From positions 310,001 to 374,000 of the forward strand of contig NZ_SLZQ01000003.1 in NCBI RefSeq assembly GCF_004342585.1: 64,000 nt of DNA. Reading direction: 5' to 3'. Source of the stretch: Paucimonas lemoignei. GTDB lineage: Bacteria; Pseudomonadota; Gammaproteobacteria; Burkholderiales; Burkholderiaceae_D. Shown piece after piece: positions 11,187-21,395 of the stretch (within the stretch, counting starts at the first letter, position 1; each line of letters starts with the position of its first letter). The notes under the pieces were generated by a model that saw nothing but the letters and a program-made list of their open reading frames with translations, was not told the origin of the DNA and ran no database searches. A program made the translations under genes and the position numbers.

Positions 11187-14027
11187 TTAGAAGGGCATTC
11201 TCAGCTTGACCGAAGCCGTATGGTTGGCAAAGCCATCCCGGCGCTCGATATCATAGCGTGCGGTGACCTCCATCGCATTGCCGTTCGTGACAGTCAAGCC
11301 AAGGCCGCCGCGCACAAGCCACGGCGAGGGATCCAGCCCCCTGGTGACGAATTGCCCGCCGCCGCCGACATAGGCGGCGTTGATCGACGACTGACTGGAC
11401 AAGACGTCGTATCCGCCGCCGAGGTTGGCGGAGAGGATAGTGGAACGGGACACCGCGTAGTTCAGCTTGCCGTCGACTGCGAGAATCAGTTCGTCGGTGC
11501 TGTTCTTTGCCACGTTCAGGTTGAGCGCATTCGCCCCCGTTTCGGTATAGGCGTTATCCCGGATATAGGTGTAATCGATCCGTGCCGATGGCGTAAAAGT
11601 GCTCTTGGCATCGATATCGAAGATGCGGCCCAAGCCGGCGCCGACGTGCGCGTTCCAGCTGCTGTAGCTGGAGGTGGCGACGGCGTTCAAGCCGCCGAAG
11701 TTGATGGCGCGGTTGCCCTTGTTGCGGCCGGTGCCGACGTCAGCCTGGAAGCTCAGGTCGGTGCGCGGATCGAGGCTGTAGCTGCCGTAGCCGATCAGGC
11801 GGTAACCGTCGACGGTGGCGTGCTGCATGCCGGTATTGCTGTCGACGCTGCTGTGCATGTAGGAGAACGCACCGCCCAGACGCACCTGGTCGGAGACGAC
11901 GCGGTCCACGCCGAATACCATGCCGTAGGTATCGGCCTTGTAACCGCTCACATTATTGCGGTCGTCTTGCCGCGCCCAGGAACCTACCGGCTTGAACCAG
12001 ATCTGGCGATCACCGATGAATTCATCGCCGGAAGACAGGCCACGGTTGGCTTCCTGGCGCGACTGAATCACGCGGTTGGTGGCTTGCAAGGCAGCGGAGT
12101 TGACTTCCGCCATGCCGGCGGTCATGAGCGGCAGGGTCTGCCTGACCGCATCCGACACGGCTTGCTCGGTCGGCAGCGTGCCCAGCGCGGTGATGATCGG
12201 GACCATCGGCGCCGCGACGGTATTGCCTTGCGCGATCAGATTGTCGAACACCTGTGCGGCGCCGAGGCCCGGCGTGTTCCGGGTATTGGTGACACTGCTG
12301 AGGACGGTAATGGACGGGGCCGGAGCGGGCGTCGGTGTGGGTGCCGGATCCGGGGTCGCCGAGCAGGTGGTGCTGCCGGCATGGGCGACGCACAAGTCGA
12401 TGGCATTGCCATTCTTGGTGGCGATGAAGTCGAACAGTGCGCTATTGTCGGTGACGGTAAGTGCAGGACCGGCGTTCAGGGTAGCTGCCGAAATCACGCC
12501 GGGCTGGGCGCTGGTGCCGGCGACCAAGGCTGGCGCTCCCACGACATTGACGTTGATCTTGTTGCTGGCCGAGAGGTCAGCGGTGCCGGTGACAATCAGC
12601 TTGCCATAGGTATTGGCGTCGCTCAGGCCGGTTTCGAACTGGCCGCTTGCTGCCTGCGTGTAGTCGCCGATGATGGTAACGGTGTTGCCGGCTGCGACAG
12701 CCAGGGTGCCGGCGTTGTTCACGCCAGCGCTCGTCGTCACCCCATGCCCCATGGTGAACCTGCCGCCATTGGCGATATTGAAGGTGCCGACGTTGAAAGT
12801 ATTGCCGGAAGTGAAGGTGCCGTTGACGTTGACGGTCGAGCCGGCTATGCCTTGCACGGTGCCGCTCACGCTGCCGGTGGTGCCGTTGAGGTTGAGCGTG
12901 GCGCCATTCAGGAACACGTTACCGTTGATCTGGCCGGTGTTGGTAATGCCATTGGTGACGGTGGTGGTGCCAGTGAGGCTGATCGCGGCGGTCGATCCGG
13001 AAATGACGCCGTTGTTAATGATCGCGTCGACGGTGCTGTTATCGATGGCAAGACCATAGCCGGCGCCAGCAACACCGCCGCCGATTCCAACGGTGCCGCC
13101 GGTGCCAGAAATCGTGCCGTCATTGGTCAGTGTGCCGATGGTGCTGTTGACAGCGCTGATGCCCTTACCTGTCCCGCTGGTACCTATGCCGGTGTTGCTG
13201 CCGCCGATCCCGGAAATCGTGCCGCTGTTGGTGAGGGTAGTCAGTGTGGCGCCACTTGTCAGGCTGATGCCGGTGCCGGTGCCGGCGCTTGCGCTCATGC
13301 CCGCTGCAGAGCCGCTATTGCCGCCGATCCCGGAAATGGTACCGGTATTGGCAAGCGTGGTGAGCGTGGCGCTGGACGTCAGGTAAATGCCGCTACCGTT
13401 GCCGCCGCTGCCGGGACCCGCCATGACAGTACTGCCGCCGTTGCCGCCGCTGCCAGCGATCGTGCTGCTGTTGGTGAGGTTGCCGATCGTGCCGTTTGCC
13501 GCACGGATGCCGTTGCCATCACCGCCATTAGCGCCGCTCATCATGGTGCCACCACCACCGCCACCATTGCCGCCGGTGCCGCGGATGGCAGTACCGCTGT
13601 TGGTAATATCTGTAATTGTGCCGGATAGCATGCTGATGCCATTGGCAGACCCACCAGCAGTTGCCGACGTCGCTGGCATGGCAGCGCTTTGACCTGCGGT
13701 TCCGGTAGCGGAAATTTCACCTTCGTTCAGAATGCTGCCAAGCGCGGTACCGCTCGCGTTCAGCACGACGCCAGTGTCCCCGGCCACCTGGATCAGTCCG
13801 GTTGACGTGACATGCAGGCTGGTTGCCGAACTAGGATATTCACCGAGGCGGCACTTCAACGTGCGGGTATCGTTGACGGTCTCAAGTGCGCTATTGCCCC
13901 ACATGCAATTAAAGTCATCGCTTGGCACTGCCATCGCGGGCGCGGCCGCCATCGCGCTCAATGCCATGAGCACGGCGGTAGTCAGCCTCTTGCGGGATGA
14001 CGGCAACAGATGCTGCGCCTTGCTCAT
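11187..14027 (-). CDS. Type V autotransporter with glycine/asparagine-rich repeat passenger
   Basis: The 946-residue product has a signal peptide (SRKRLTTAVLMALSAMAAAP, cut after AMA), a passenger of about 550 residues, a Pro-rich linker (PAPTPTPAPAPS) and a C-terminal beta-barrel of about 260 residues ending in LRMPF, with the terminal Phe recognised by the BAM complex. The passenger repeats units containing LTNSGTISG and IGG, which fits a right-handed beta-helix. An in-frame ATG at 14090 has a better ribosome-binding site (GGAAG) and would add 21 residues; I prefer 14027 because it gives a normal signal peptide. Function is unknown; adhesion or a surface role is likely. Confidence 0.88.
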   Translation of the reverse strand: MSKAQHLLPSSRKRLTTAVLMALSAMAAAPAMAVPSDDFNCMWGNSALETVNDTRTLKCRLGEYPSSATSLHVTSTGLIQVAGDTGVVLNASGTALGSILNEGEISATGTAGQSAAMPATSATAGGSANGISMLSGTITDITNSGTAIRGTGGNGGGGGGTMMSGANGGDGNGIRAANGTIGNLTNSSTIAGSGGNGGSTVMAGPGSGGNGSGIYLTSSATLTTLANTGTISGIGGNSGSAAGMSASAGTGTGISLTSGATLTTLTNSGTISGIGGSNTGIGTSGTGKGISAVNSTIGTLTNDGTISGTGGTVGIGGGVAGAGYGLAIDNSTVDAIINNGVISGSTAAISLTGTTTVTNGITNTGQINGNVFLNGATLNLNGTTGSVSGTVQGIAGSTVNVNGTFTSGNTFNVGTFNIANGGRFTMGHGVTTSAGVNNAGTLAVAAGNTVTIIGDYTQAASGQFETGLSDANTYGKLIVTGTADLSASNKINVNVVGAPALVAGTSAQPGVISAATLNAGPALTVTDNSALFDFIATKNGNAIDLCVAHAGSTTCSATPDPAPTPTPAPAPSITVLSSVTNTRNTPGLGAAQVFDNLIAQGNTVAAPMVPIITALGTLPTEQAVSDAVRQTLPLMTAGMAEVNSAALQATNRVIQSRQEANRGLSSGDEFIGDRQIWFKPVGSWARQDDRNNVSGYKADTYGMVFGVDRVVSDQVRLGGAFSYMHSSVDSNTGMQHATVDGYRLIGYGSYSLDPRTDLSFQADVGTGRNKGNRAINFGGLNAVATSSYSSWNAHVGAGLGRIFDIDAKSTFTPSARIDYTYIRDNAYTETGANALNLNVAKNSTDELILAVDGKLNYAVSRSTILSANLGGGYDVLSSQSSINAAYVGGGGQFVTRGLDPSPWLVRGGLGLTVTNGNAMEVTARYDIERRDGFANHTASVKLRMPF
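13050..13640 (-). repeat. Degenerate coding repeats in the autotransporter passenger
   Basis: About six units of roughly 38-45 codons encode variants of TLTNSGTISGIGG with glycine-rich loops between them. The closest pair is around 13195-13270 and 13315-13380, where near-identical blocks (CCGCCGATCCCGGAAAT) recur. Such repeats can vary in number by slippage or recombination. Confidence 0.7.
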
Positions 14028-14253
14028 TGTTGATACGCCGGAAAAATTATCGGAATGACTACGAAAAATAACTGGTGCGTGATGTTGCATGGAGCTTCCA
14101 ACGGGAGAATTACAGATCAGCTGTATTGAACAGAGGGCGAATTTTATCTAACGCAGTAAATACGAGACAGGATTTCCATGTTGCCACAGAGAATTTGTTG
14201 CCTCAATGCATCATAGGTAAATTTTTGTAAAGTTCTCCGCTTACAATGCTTTC

Positions 14254-15129
14254 GTGCTGGCAAAAAAAATTCCCCTGCTGATGTTTTGCACGCTGACTGC
14301 GTGCGTCAATCTCGATCCCGCCGTACGGCGGCAAGACGCCGATGCCCTGGCTGCTGCGCATGGCTGGAAGCCGATGCGCCTGCGAACGGGCGAATTCACG
14401 CTGGCTGCATATGCCACTCCGGCAACCGCTGGCCAAATCTTGACGATCTATATCGAAGGCGATGGACTGGCCTGGCTGACCCGGTCGCAAGCTTCGGGGG
14501 ATCCGACGCCGCGTAGACCGCTGGCGCTCGAACTGGCGCTGCGCCATCCGCACGGCAGCGTCGCCTATCTGGCACGTCCATGTCAGTTTGTGGAAGGTGA
14601 GGATAGACGCGGTTGTGACACCGATTTCTGGACCAGCCGCCGTTTCGCCCCCCAGGTGATCGCGGCAAGCAATCAGGCAATCGACGCGCTCAAGGCGCAT
14701 TATGGCGTCGCACGACTTGCCTTGGTCGGGTATTCCGGCGGCGGCGCGGTGGCGGCGCTGGTGGCGGCAAGACGGAAGGATGTGGTTCGCCTGGTAACCG
14801 TGGCCGGCAACCTCGATCACCAGGCCTGGACGCGCCTGCATGGCGTGCCGCCCCTGGATGGTTCGCTCAATCCCGCCGACGCATGGGATGCACTGCAGGA
14901 TGTCCCGCAGCTTCACTTCGTCGGCGCAAGGGATGCCAATATCACTGCGCAAGTAGCGGCGTCGTATGCCGCCCGCTTCCCCCAGGCTCGCCGGCCCGCT
15001 ATCCGTAGCGTGGACGGCTTTTCCCATACCTGCTGCTGGGTGGAACAATGGCCTGTGCTGGCCTTACAGGCATTTCCTCAATCTGAGGCCGGCCGCAACT
15101 CAGCGATTAGCGCCGCGCCGAGTCGCTGA
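14254..15129 (+). CDS. Alpha/beta-hydrolase lipoprotein
   Basis: The 291-residue protein starts with a lipoprotein signal peptide: GTG start, MLAKKIPLLMFCTLTACVNL, lipobox LTAC with the lipidated Cys at residue 17. The body has an alpha/beta-hydrolase look: YIEGDGLAW near residue 70 and the nucleophile elbow GYSGGGAVAAL with the serine flanked by glycines. A late His (GFSHTCCWVEQW) may complete the triad. The enzyme would be anchored in the envelope facing the periplasm. The substrate is unknown. It converges with dkgB. Confidence 0.75.
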   Translation: MLAKKIPLLMFCTLTACVNLDPAVRRQDADALAAAHGWKPMRLRTGEFTLAAYATPATAGQILTIYIEGDGLAWLTRSQASGDPTPRRPLALELALRHPHGSVAYLARPCQFVEGEDRRGCDTDFWTSRRFAPQVIAASNQAIDALKAHYGVARLALVGYSGGGAVAALVAARRKDVVRLVTVAGNLDHQAWTRLHGVPPLDGSLNPADAWDALQDVPQLHFVGARDANITAQVAASYAARFPQARRPAIRSVDGFSHTCCWVEQWPVLALQAFPQSEAGRNSAISAAPSR

Positions 15130-15139
15130 CGAGCGTCCA

Positions 15140-15946
15140 TTAATCCCACACCGGAGCCAAGCCCGCGGGGGTGATTTCGCGGCCATTGCGTTCCAGCGTG
15201 GCGATCAGCGCCATGTCTTCGGCATCGAGCTTGATGTTGCGGGCCAACAGGTTACTGGCCAGATTCTCGCGCTTGGTCGAGGAAGGAATCACTGCATAGC
15301 CCAGCTGCAGCGCCCATGCCAGCGCCACTTGCGCCACCGTAGCCTGATGCTTGCCGGCGATCTTGGCCAGCACCGGGTCATGCAGCACCTTGCCATAGGC
15401 CAGCGTCATGTAGGACGTCACGGTAATGCCCTGCTCATTAAGAAAAGCCGTCAGCTTGTGATTCTGCAGATACGGGCTCAGCTCGATCTGGTTGGTGGCG
15501 ATCTCGCCCTTGCCGACCACGGCGATGGCCTGCCTGGTCAGTTCGATGTTGAAGTTGGAAATACCGATCTGGCGGGTCAGGCCGAGGGCCTTGGCTTCGG
15601 CCAGCGCTTCCATGTATTCAGGCAGCTCGACGCCGTTGCCTGGCGCCGGCCAGTGGATCAGCGTCAGGTCAACATAATCGATGCGCAGCTTTTCCAGGCT
15701 CTGGCGCAGGCTGGGCACGAGCTTGGCCTTGGCGTAGCTGTCGGTCCAGATCTTGGTGGTCACGAACAGCTCGGCGCGCTTGACGCCGCTTTGGGCAATG
15801 GCTTCGCCGACTTCGGCCTCGTTGCCATAGATCTGTGCCGTGTCGATTGCGCGGTAACCGACTTCCAGCGCGTTACGAACCGAATCGAGCGCAGTCTGGC
15901 CTTTCAGGCGAAAGGTTCCGACGCCAAAAGATGGGATATGACTCAT
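15140..15946 (-). CDS. dkgB: 2,5-diketo-D-gluconate reductase B (aldo/keto reductase)
   Basis: The 268-residue NADPH-dependent reductase matches DkgB in length and sequence. The catalytic residues are visible: Asp and Tyr in DTAQIYGNE, Lys in VTTKIW, and His in [10 protein letters not shown]. The cofactor-binding region [14 protein letters not shown] is present. DkgB reduces 2,5-diketogluconate and also methylglyoxal and other aldehydes. It lies 15 bases downstream of the MFS gene and is probably co-transcribed with it, under the divergent LysR regulator. Confidence 0.88.
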   Translation of the reverse strand: MSHIPSFGVGTFRLKGQTALDSVRNALEVGYRAIDTAQIYGNEAEVGEAIAQSGVKRAELFVTTKIWTDSYAKAKLVPSLRQSLEKLRIDYVDLTLIHWPAPGNGVELPEYMEALAEAKALGLTRQIGISNFNIELTRQAIAVVGKGEIATNQIELSPYLQNHKLTAFLNEQGITVTSYMTLAYGKVLHDPVLAKIAGKHQATVAQVALAWALQLGYAVIPSSTKRENLASNLLARNIKLDAEDMALIATLERNGREITPAGLAPVWD

Positions 15947-15961
15947 TAAAAGACTCCTTGG

Positions 15962-17140
15962 TTAAATGGAAGACGTGGAAGATGAAACCGAGTTCCGCTG
16001 GCGACCGGTGTTGCCGATCCAGACCAGCCCCAGGCCGCCGGCTGCGAGCGCCGCGCCGACCAAAGGCACGCTGGCATAGCCCAGGCCCTGGCTGATGACC
16101 GCGCCGCCCAGGGCTGCGCCAATTGCATTGCCCAGGTTGAATGCGCCGATGTTGACGGATGAAGCCAAACCGGGAGCCTGGGCTGCTGCCTGCATGACGC
16201 GCATCTGCACCGGCGGCACGATGCCAAACGCGGCAGCGCCCCAGATCACGAGCGCGATGGCTGCGCCGATATGGGTCGTCATCACCAGGGGCAGCAAGGT
16301 CATCACGATCGCCAGCACAGCGAGAATGAGCTTGGTAGCGCCATCCAGCGACCAGTCGGCCAGGCGACCGCCGAGGCTGTTCCCCAGCGTGAAGCCGATG
16401 CCGATCAACACCAGGGCAAATGCCACGAAGCTCGGACTGGCATGGGTAATGTCGGCCAGCACCGGCGCCACGTAGGTATAGAGCGCGAACATGGCGCCGG
16501 ACCCCAGCACGGTGGTGCCCATGGCCAGCAGCACTTCAGGACGCGTGAGCACCTTCAGCTCGCGGCGCGCATCCGGACGCGTGCCGGGCTCGCCCTTGGG
16601 CAGCGCCAGCCAGAGCGCGGCGATGGAGACCAGCCCCAGCATGGCCGTGCCGCCGAAAGCCAGGCGCCAGCCCACCTGCTGGCCGATCCAGGTCGCCGCC
16701 GGCACGCCGCCCACGTTGGCCACGGTCAGCCCCATGAACATGGCCGCGATCGCGCTGGCCTGTTTTTCTTTTGGCACGACGCTCGCCGCCACCACGGCGC
16801 CGATGCCAAAGAAGGCACCGTGGTTGAGGCTGGTGATGAGACGCGACAGCAGCAGGGTCGTGTAACCCGGGGCGAATGCCGACAGTAGATTACCAATGGT
16901 GAAGATGAGCATCAGCGCCATCAGGGCCGCGCGCTTGCCGAAGCGGCTGAACAGCAAGGTCATCACCGGCGCGCCGACCATGACGCCGATCGCATAGGCG
17001 GACACCAGCATGCCGGCGGTCGGAATGCTAACCTGCACGCCGTCGGCGATCACGGGCAGCAAGCCCATGGGCGTGAATTCGGTTGTGCCGATGGCAAACG
17101 CGCCAATGGCGAGAGCAAATAGAGCAGCAGAGGATTTCAT
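15962..17140 (-). CDS. MFS transporter, DHA1 (drug:H+ antiporter) family
   Basis: The 392-residue inner-membrane protein has twelve predicted helices. The N-terminal segment IGTTEFTPMGLLPVIADGV and the loop motif FSRFGKRAAL are typical of the sugar-efflux/multidrug DHA1 branch related to YdhP and AraJ. Likely exporter of small organic compounds; the actual substrate is not readable. It heads a two-gene unit with dkgB and is divergent from a LysR regulator (115-base gap), the usual arrangement for an inducible exporter and detoxifying enzyme. Confidence 0.88.
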   Translation of the reverse strand: MKSSAALFALAIGAFAIGTTEFTPMGLLPVIADGVQVSIPTAGMLVSAYAIGVMVGAPVMTLLFSRFGKRAALMALMLIFTIGNLLSAFAPGYTTLLLSRLITSLNHGAFFGIGAVVAASVVPKEKQASAIAAMFMGLTVANVGGVPAATWIGQQVGWRLAFGGTAMLGLVSIAALWLALPKGEPGTRPDARRELKVLTRPEVLLAMGTTVLGSGAMFALYTYVAPVLADITHASPSFVAFALVLIGIGFTLGNSLGGRLADWSLDGATKLILAVLAIVMTLLPLVMTTHIGAAIALVIWGAAAFGIVPPVQMRVMQAAAQAPGLASSVNIGAFNLGNAIGAALGGAVISQGLGYASVPLVGAALAAGGLGLVWIGNTGRQRNSVSSSTSSI

Positions 17141-17254
17141 TGCGACTTTTCTTTATAGGGAATGGTTTGGTTTCTGGATAAGTCGCATTGTGCTAGGTTT
17201 ATATTTGCAGATTAAGCCTTGAATGAAGCAAACTCTTTTGCGTTCAAATCAATA

Positions 17255-18157
17255 ATGAAAACAACCCTTGATGAATTACAAGCCTTTGTCGCTGTGGTGG
17301 ACACAGGCTCGATCACCGCGGCATCGGAACTGCTCGGGCTGACGATCTCGGCGACCAGCCGCACGCTGGGCCGTCTGGAGGAAAAGCTGCAGACGGCCTT
17401 ACTGCGTCGCACGACGAGGCGGCTGGAGCTGACCGAGGAAGGCGCGACTTTCCTGCAGCATGCCCGCGCCATTCTGGCCTCGGTCGATGAAGCCGAAGAG
17501 CAAATGGCGGCTCGGCGCAAGCGTCCGGCCGGGCGGCTGCGGGTCGACGCGGCCACGCCTTTCATGCTGCATGTGCTAGTGCCGCTGATCGAAGGCTTTC
17601 GCGCCCGCTACCCCGAAGTGGAACTGGAACTGAACTCGAACGAAGGCATCACCGACCTGATCGAAAAACGCACCGACGTGGCGTTTCGCATCGGCGTGTT
17701 GAAAGATTCCACCTTGCATGCCCGCCCGGTCGGCACCAGCCGCGTGCGCGTGCTTGCCAGCCCGGCCTATCTCCAGCGCCACGGCATGCCGGTCGAGCCG
17801 GCCGAGCTCGAACAACATGTGCTGCTGGGCTTCACCCAGCCCGAGACGCTGAACGACTGGCCGCTGCGCAGCGCGAATGAAAGCACCATGCGCATCCGGC
17901 CGACGATCGCTTCCTCCAGCGGCGAGACGCTGCGGCAGTTGGCCCTGGCAGGCCTGGGCATCGTCTGCCTGTCGGACTTCATGACGCAAGAAGACCGCAG
18001 CAGCGGCAAGCTGGTGCAGCTGTTTCCGGAACAGACGGTGGAAGTGCGCCAGTCGATCAACGCGGTCTATTACCGCAATACCGCGCTGGCGGCGCGCATC
18101 ACCTGCTTCGTGGATCACGTCGTGGAAGCCTTGGGCCAGCGGCCGTTCGATGGCTGA
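17255..18157 (+). CDS. LysR-family transcriptional regulator
   Basis: The 300-residue protein has an N-terminal winged helix (MKTTLDELQAFVAVVDTGSI, then SATSRTLGRLEEKLQTALLRR broken across the recognition helix) and a C-terminal effector domain (about 90-295). I start at the ATG at 17255, because LysR proteins begin just before the helix-turn-helix; an in-frame TTG at 17219 would add 12 residues. It is divergent from the MFS-dkgB pair and probably controls it. The ligand is unknown. Confidence 0.9.
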   Translation: MKTTLDELQAFVAVVDTGSITAASELLGLTISATSRTLGRLEEKLQTALLRRTTRRLELTEEGATFLQHARAILASVDEAEEQMAARRKRPAGRLRVDAATPFMLHVLVPLIEGFRARYPEVELELNSNEGITDLIEKRTDVAFRIGVLKDSTLHARPVGTSRVRVLASPAYLQRHGMPVEPAELEQHVLLGFTQPETLNDWPLRSANESTMRIRPTIASSSGETLRQLALAGLGIVCLSDFMTQEDRSSGKLVQLFPEQTVEVRQSINAVYYRNTALAARITCFVDHVVEALGQRPFDG

Positions 18158-19028
18158 TGCCCATGTAAGGCAAAGGCATCCATCAAGGCAGCGGAATCAA
18201 TATCGTAAGTTTCAACGCCGGCCTGCCCTGAAGCTGCATCGTTACCTGGTTGAACCTCAGATGGCCTCTGATTGAAATCCGGGCGAAATTGGGCAAGATC
18301 CTTCAGGGGGCCGATCCTCCGCATTCGGAAGAGAACGTTTTCAATCTTCTGGCACAGGCAGGTTTTGTACGGCCGTTACGCTTCTTTTCCAGCCTGTTCT
18401 GGGGTGCGTGAACTTGCTATCGTGCTGGATAGGAGGATGCGCGGATGTCCGCTGCTCGCCCAGCATGGACCATCCACCAATGAGTCGCCTTACGTCACGC
18501 TAAACCATATGCAGGAATGATCCGCTGCTTTTCCAGGCACGAATGGTTTATTTCTTTCGCTAGACCCTAACTCAGTCATTTTTTAAATCTACGGCCTGAT
18601 TTCTTTGATCGGGGAGTGTCCTCGTCAAAGCAAGCTACAACGCACACGTGATCCTTGCTGTTGAACCCGGCAGCGACTAGCCAATTGGTTATCTGAATAT
18701 CCGGACCTTGTGTTCATGCAGGCATCGCGTGCACCGCGCTGCGCTTTTTCATGATCGCGCATATTCCGCTATCACTGCCTCCCAAAATGTCGGCATACGT
18801 CTTTCAATATTTGACACAAATTCTTTTGCAATTTCCTTTATCCAACTCAATGACAATAGCAAGAAAAATATGGTGAACTTGCTCATTGCTTCCCGCAAAA
18901 ATCATTGCCAACATTGCATGCCAATCCAGCATGTTGCAAACGTGCCCCTGCAAGCTCGCAACCTGGAAACTATCAAAATAAAGCTATGCTAGGGATTCAG
19001 AGATAACATTTTTGATTGGAGCAAGCCC
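18158..19028. other. Long intergenic region without a convincing gene
   Basis: This 871-base stretch lies between the LysR gene and the MgtC-like gene. No open frame in it shows recognisable protein features; the longest (18708-18992, plus) has no domain and no good ribosome-binding site. The right part (about 18780-19000) is AT-rich and may hold the mgtC-like promoter and leader. The left part could be decayed coding DNA. Confidence 0.5.
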
Positions 19029-19721
19029 ATGCTAAGCGCTCAGGAGATCACCATTCGTTTGCTGGTCGCGGCCATTCTCGGCGGGATGGTCGGCTTGGAG
19101 CGCGAGCGCCTCGAATGGGTAGCCGGCCTGCGCACCCACATGCTTGTCGCTTTGGGGTCGGCTCTCGTCATGCTTGTTTCGGCTTATGGCTTTACCGACA
19201 TCCTCAATTCCGAACATGTCATGCTTGACCCTTCCCGCGTGGCCGCCCAGGTCGTGAGCGGGATCGGTTTTCTCGGTGCCGGGACGATCCTCTTTCTTCG
19301 CCAGGAAGTCATTCGCGGCCTGACGACCGCCGCGAGCCTCTGGAGTGTTGCCGCTGTTGGCCTCGCTGTCGGCGGCGGGTTGTATTTGGCGGCGGTGTTT
19401 ACAACCGTTCTGATTCTGATAATTCTGGCACTAGTCAAGCCGATAGAGCGGCGGCTCTTCGGCCGCAATCAACGTCGCCATTTCCTGATTGAAGTCGACC
19501 GGCATTTGATGCCCCTCGCTCGCATCGAAACCGAGATAGAGGCGATGGGACTCGCCATAGAACAAATGATTTTAAGGAGTGGCGAATCTATCGATTCGAT
19601 TGATTTGATTTTCGTGCGCGCTGCGCCCAAAGACACGATGACAGCGCTTGCTGCAAAGCTTCAAGCCATCGAGGGCGTACAAAGCATTACGCTGAAAGTT
19701 GCGGCATCGGGCGTAAGATAA
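19029..19721 (+). CDS. MgtC/SapB family membrane protein
   Basis: The 230-residue protein has an N-terminal membrane domain of about five helices with the MgtC signature LGGMVGLERERLEWVAGLRT and GIGFLGAGTILF, then a cytoplasmic C-terminal domain (about 145-225) of ACT-like type. In pathogens MgtC supports survival at low magnesium and inside macrophages and affects the F-type ATP synthase; in free-living bacteria its role is less clear. The start ATG follows GGAGCAAGCCC. No magnesium transporter gene is next to it. Confidence 0.9.
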   Translation: MLSAQEITIRLLVAAILGGMVGLERERLEWVAGLRTHMLVALGSALVMLVSAYGFTDILNSEHVMLDPSRVAAQVVSGIGFLGAGTILFLRQEVIRGLTTAASLWSVAAVGLAVGGGLYLAAVFTTVLILIILALVKPIERRLFGRNQRRHFLIEVDRHLMPLARIETEIEAMGLAIEQMILRSGESIDSIDLIFVRAAPKDTMTALAAKLQAIEGVQSITLKVAASGVR

Positions 19722-19723
19722 GC

Positions 19724-20191
19724 TTATGGGGTTACCGAATGCACGCGCTTTAGGCAGCGTAATGCGAAGGTCGACCGGCTATGGCGAATGCCGGGAAGCT
19801 TGTATAGCTTTTGACGAAGAAACCGTTCGTATCCCTCCGTCCCTGACACCGCCACCTTGATCAGGTAGTCATACTCGCCGGTAAGAAGATAGGCTTCCAT
19901 CACTTCCGGCAGCTCGGCCAACGCATCACCGAATCGCGCAAAGACTTCATCATCATGCCGGTCGAGCGTGACCTCGATGATCACCGTATCCGGCAGTCCC
20001 AATGCCCGCTGGTCCAGAATCGCCACGTATTCGGTGATGAATCCCGCTTCTTCCAGGGCCTTGACACGATTCCAGCAAGGTGTCGGGGACAGGTTCACCG
20101 TCTCGGCCAACTTTTGATTGCTGATGCGGGCGTCGCGGCTCAGCGTGCGCAGGATTTTACGGTCGGTTTCATCCAGCTGATTCTCTTTCAT
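19724..20191 (-). CDS. Lrp/AsnC-family transcriptional regulator
   Basis: The 155-residue protein begins with an AsnC-type helix-turn-helix (LDETDRKILRTLSRDARISN, then LAETVNLSPTPCWNRVKALE) and ends in an RAM effector domain (about 70-150). It resembles Lrp-type regulators that control amino-acid metabolism or export. It is divergent from the EamA transporter gene at 20430, a common pairing that suggests it regulates that exporter. Confidence 0.9.
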   Translation of the reverse strand: MKENQLDETDRKILRTLSRDARISNQKLAETVNLSPTPCWNRVKALEEAGFITEYVAILDQRALGLPDTVIIEVTLDRHDDEVFARFGDALAELPEVMEAYLLTGEYDYLIKVAVSGTEGYERFLRQKLYKLPGIRHSRSTFALRCLKRVHSVTP

Positions 20192-20429
20192 TGCAGACTT
20201 TCTTTCCCTTATTCGCCATTTGAAGATAGTTTATCTCCAAACTTTGTCTTTAATAGTAAATATTTCTCAGAAAACGCCTTAAGACACCAAATAAAAGAAG
20301 CACTTTCCCACGCTACCGCAGTAAGATTTTCCCATGCTCACAAGGCATAAACAGGCTGGCATTCTCCTGCCTTCCCTCAACCAGGGAAAGCAGAAATGCC
20401 AGCTCCCGAAAATTCAATCAGGAGTGCTC

Positions 20430-21395
20430 GTGTCAGAAGCAATTGCACATGCGGCAGCCGGCCATCGAGGAGATCCCTTCGTCGTCGAACTGTCGCTGAT
20501 GTTGGTTACGCCGGCGCTGTTCGCGGCAAATATGGTGGCGGCGAGGTGGGCGGAAAGCGCCAATATTCCACCGGTGTTTCTCGCCTTCGGCCGCTGGTCC
20601 CTGGCATTCCTGTTTCTACTGCCGTCAGTCGCGCCAAGCTTATGGCGGTGGCGGCACGTGCTGCTGGCTCACTGGCCGCAACTCCTGTTGCTGTCGGCGC
20701 TCGGCATGGGAGTAGCGGTCGCCCCGCAATATATCGGCGCGCGGCATACCAGTGCGGCGAACGTCGCCCTCATCTTCGCCGCCTGCCCGGTGCTGGTGGC
20801 AATCATGGAAGCGACCATATGGAAAGCGTCGCTGGACAGGCGGCAAATAGGCGGCATGGCGCTGGCCATCGCTGGTGTGTTGGCGGTACTCTCGAAGGGA
20901 GACGTTGTGACGCTCAGCGAGCTTCAATTTGGCCAAGGGGATTTATGGGTGATACTGGCCGCAAGCGGCTGGGCGCTATATACGATCCTCAGTCGACGTC
21001 GCTTGCTTCCTCCTTTGCCCGGAACCGTGCGATTGGCAGCCCTGGCTGCAGGTGGCGCCATCGTCCTCGCGCCATTCGCAGTGGTGGAAACCGTCAGCGG
21101 AGCAGGACCAGACCTAAGCGATGGCCGCCTCTATATCGCGCTATGTTTTCTGGCTATCGTACCTAGCCTGGGCGCCTATTTTTTCTTTGACCGCCTCGTG
21201 GCACTGCGCGGCGCCGCCAGTGCCAGTATTGCCATGTATATGGTCCCTTTGCACGCGACACTTGTGGCATGGCCGCTATTAGGCGAGATTCCACAGCTGT
21301 ATCACGCCGTGGGGCTGAGTTTCATTCTGGGCGGCGTAATGCTGGCAAGCAGAAAACGTAAGCACGCAACTTACACTCGCGTTGCGCAGGCCTGA
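20430..21395 (+). CDS. EamA-family (DMT) transporter
   Basis: The 321-residue inner-membrane protein carries two EamA repeats with about ten helices, for example LFAANMVAARWAES in the first and FLAIVPSLGAYFFFDRLVAL in the second. Members export amino acids and other metabolites. I choose the GTG at 20430 because AGGAG lies 5 bases upstream; the open frame extends further upstream but without a ribosome-binding site. It is probably controlled by the divergent Lrp-type gene. Confidence 0.85.
   Translation: MSEAIAHAAAGHRGDPFVVELSLMLVTPALFAANMVAARWAESANIPPVFLAFGRWSLAFLFLLPSVAPSLWRWRHVLLAHWPQLLLLSALGMGVAVAPQYIGARHTSAANVALIFAACPVLVAIMEATIWKASLDRRQIGGMALAIAGVLAVLSKGDVVTLSELQFGQGDLWVILAASGWALYTILSRRRLLPPLPGTVRLAALAAGGAIVLAPFAVVETVSGAGPDLSDGRLYIALCFLAIVPSLGAYFFFDRLVALRGAASASIAMYMVPLHATLVAWPLLGEIPQLYHAVGLSFILGGVMLASRKRKHATYTRVAQA

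Noticed and set aside
11220-13628. An 802-codon open frame on the plus strand
   Set aside because: It is fully antisense to the autotransporter, whose signal peptide, repeats and beta-barrel are unmistakable. The long frame follows from the repeat composition.
18708-18992. A 94-codon gene upstream of the MgtC-like gene
   Set aside because: No ribosome-binding site, no domain and random composition in AT-rich DNA.
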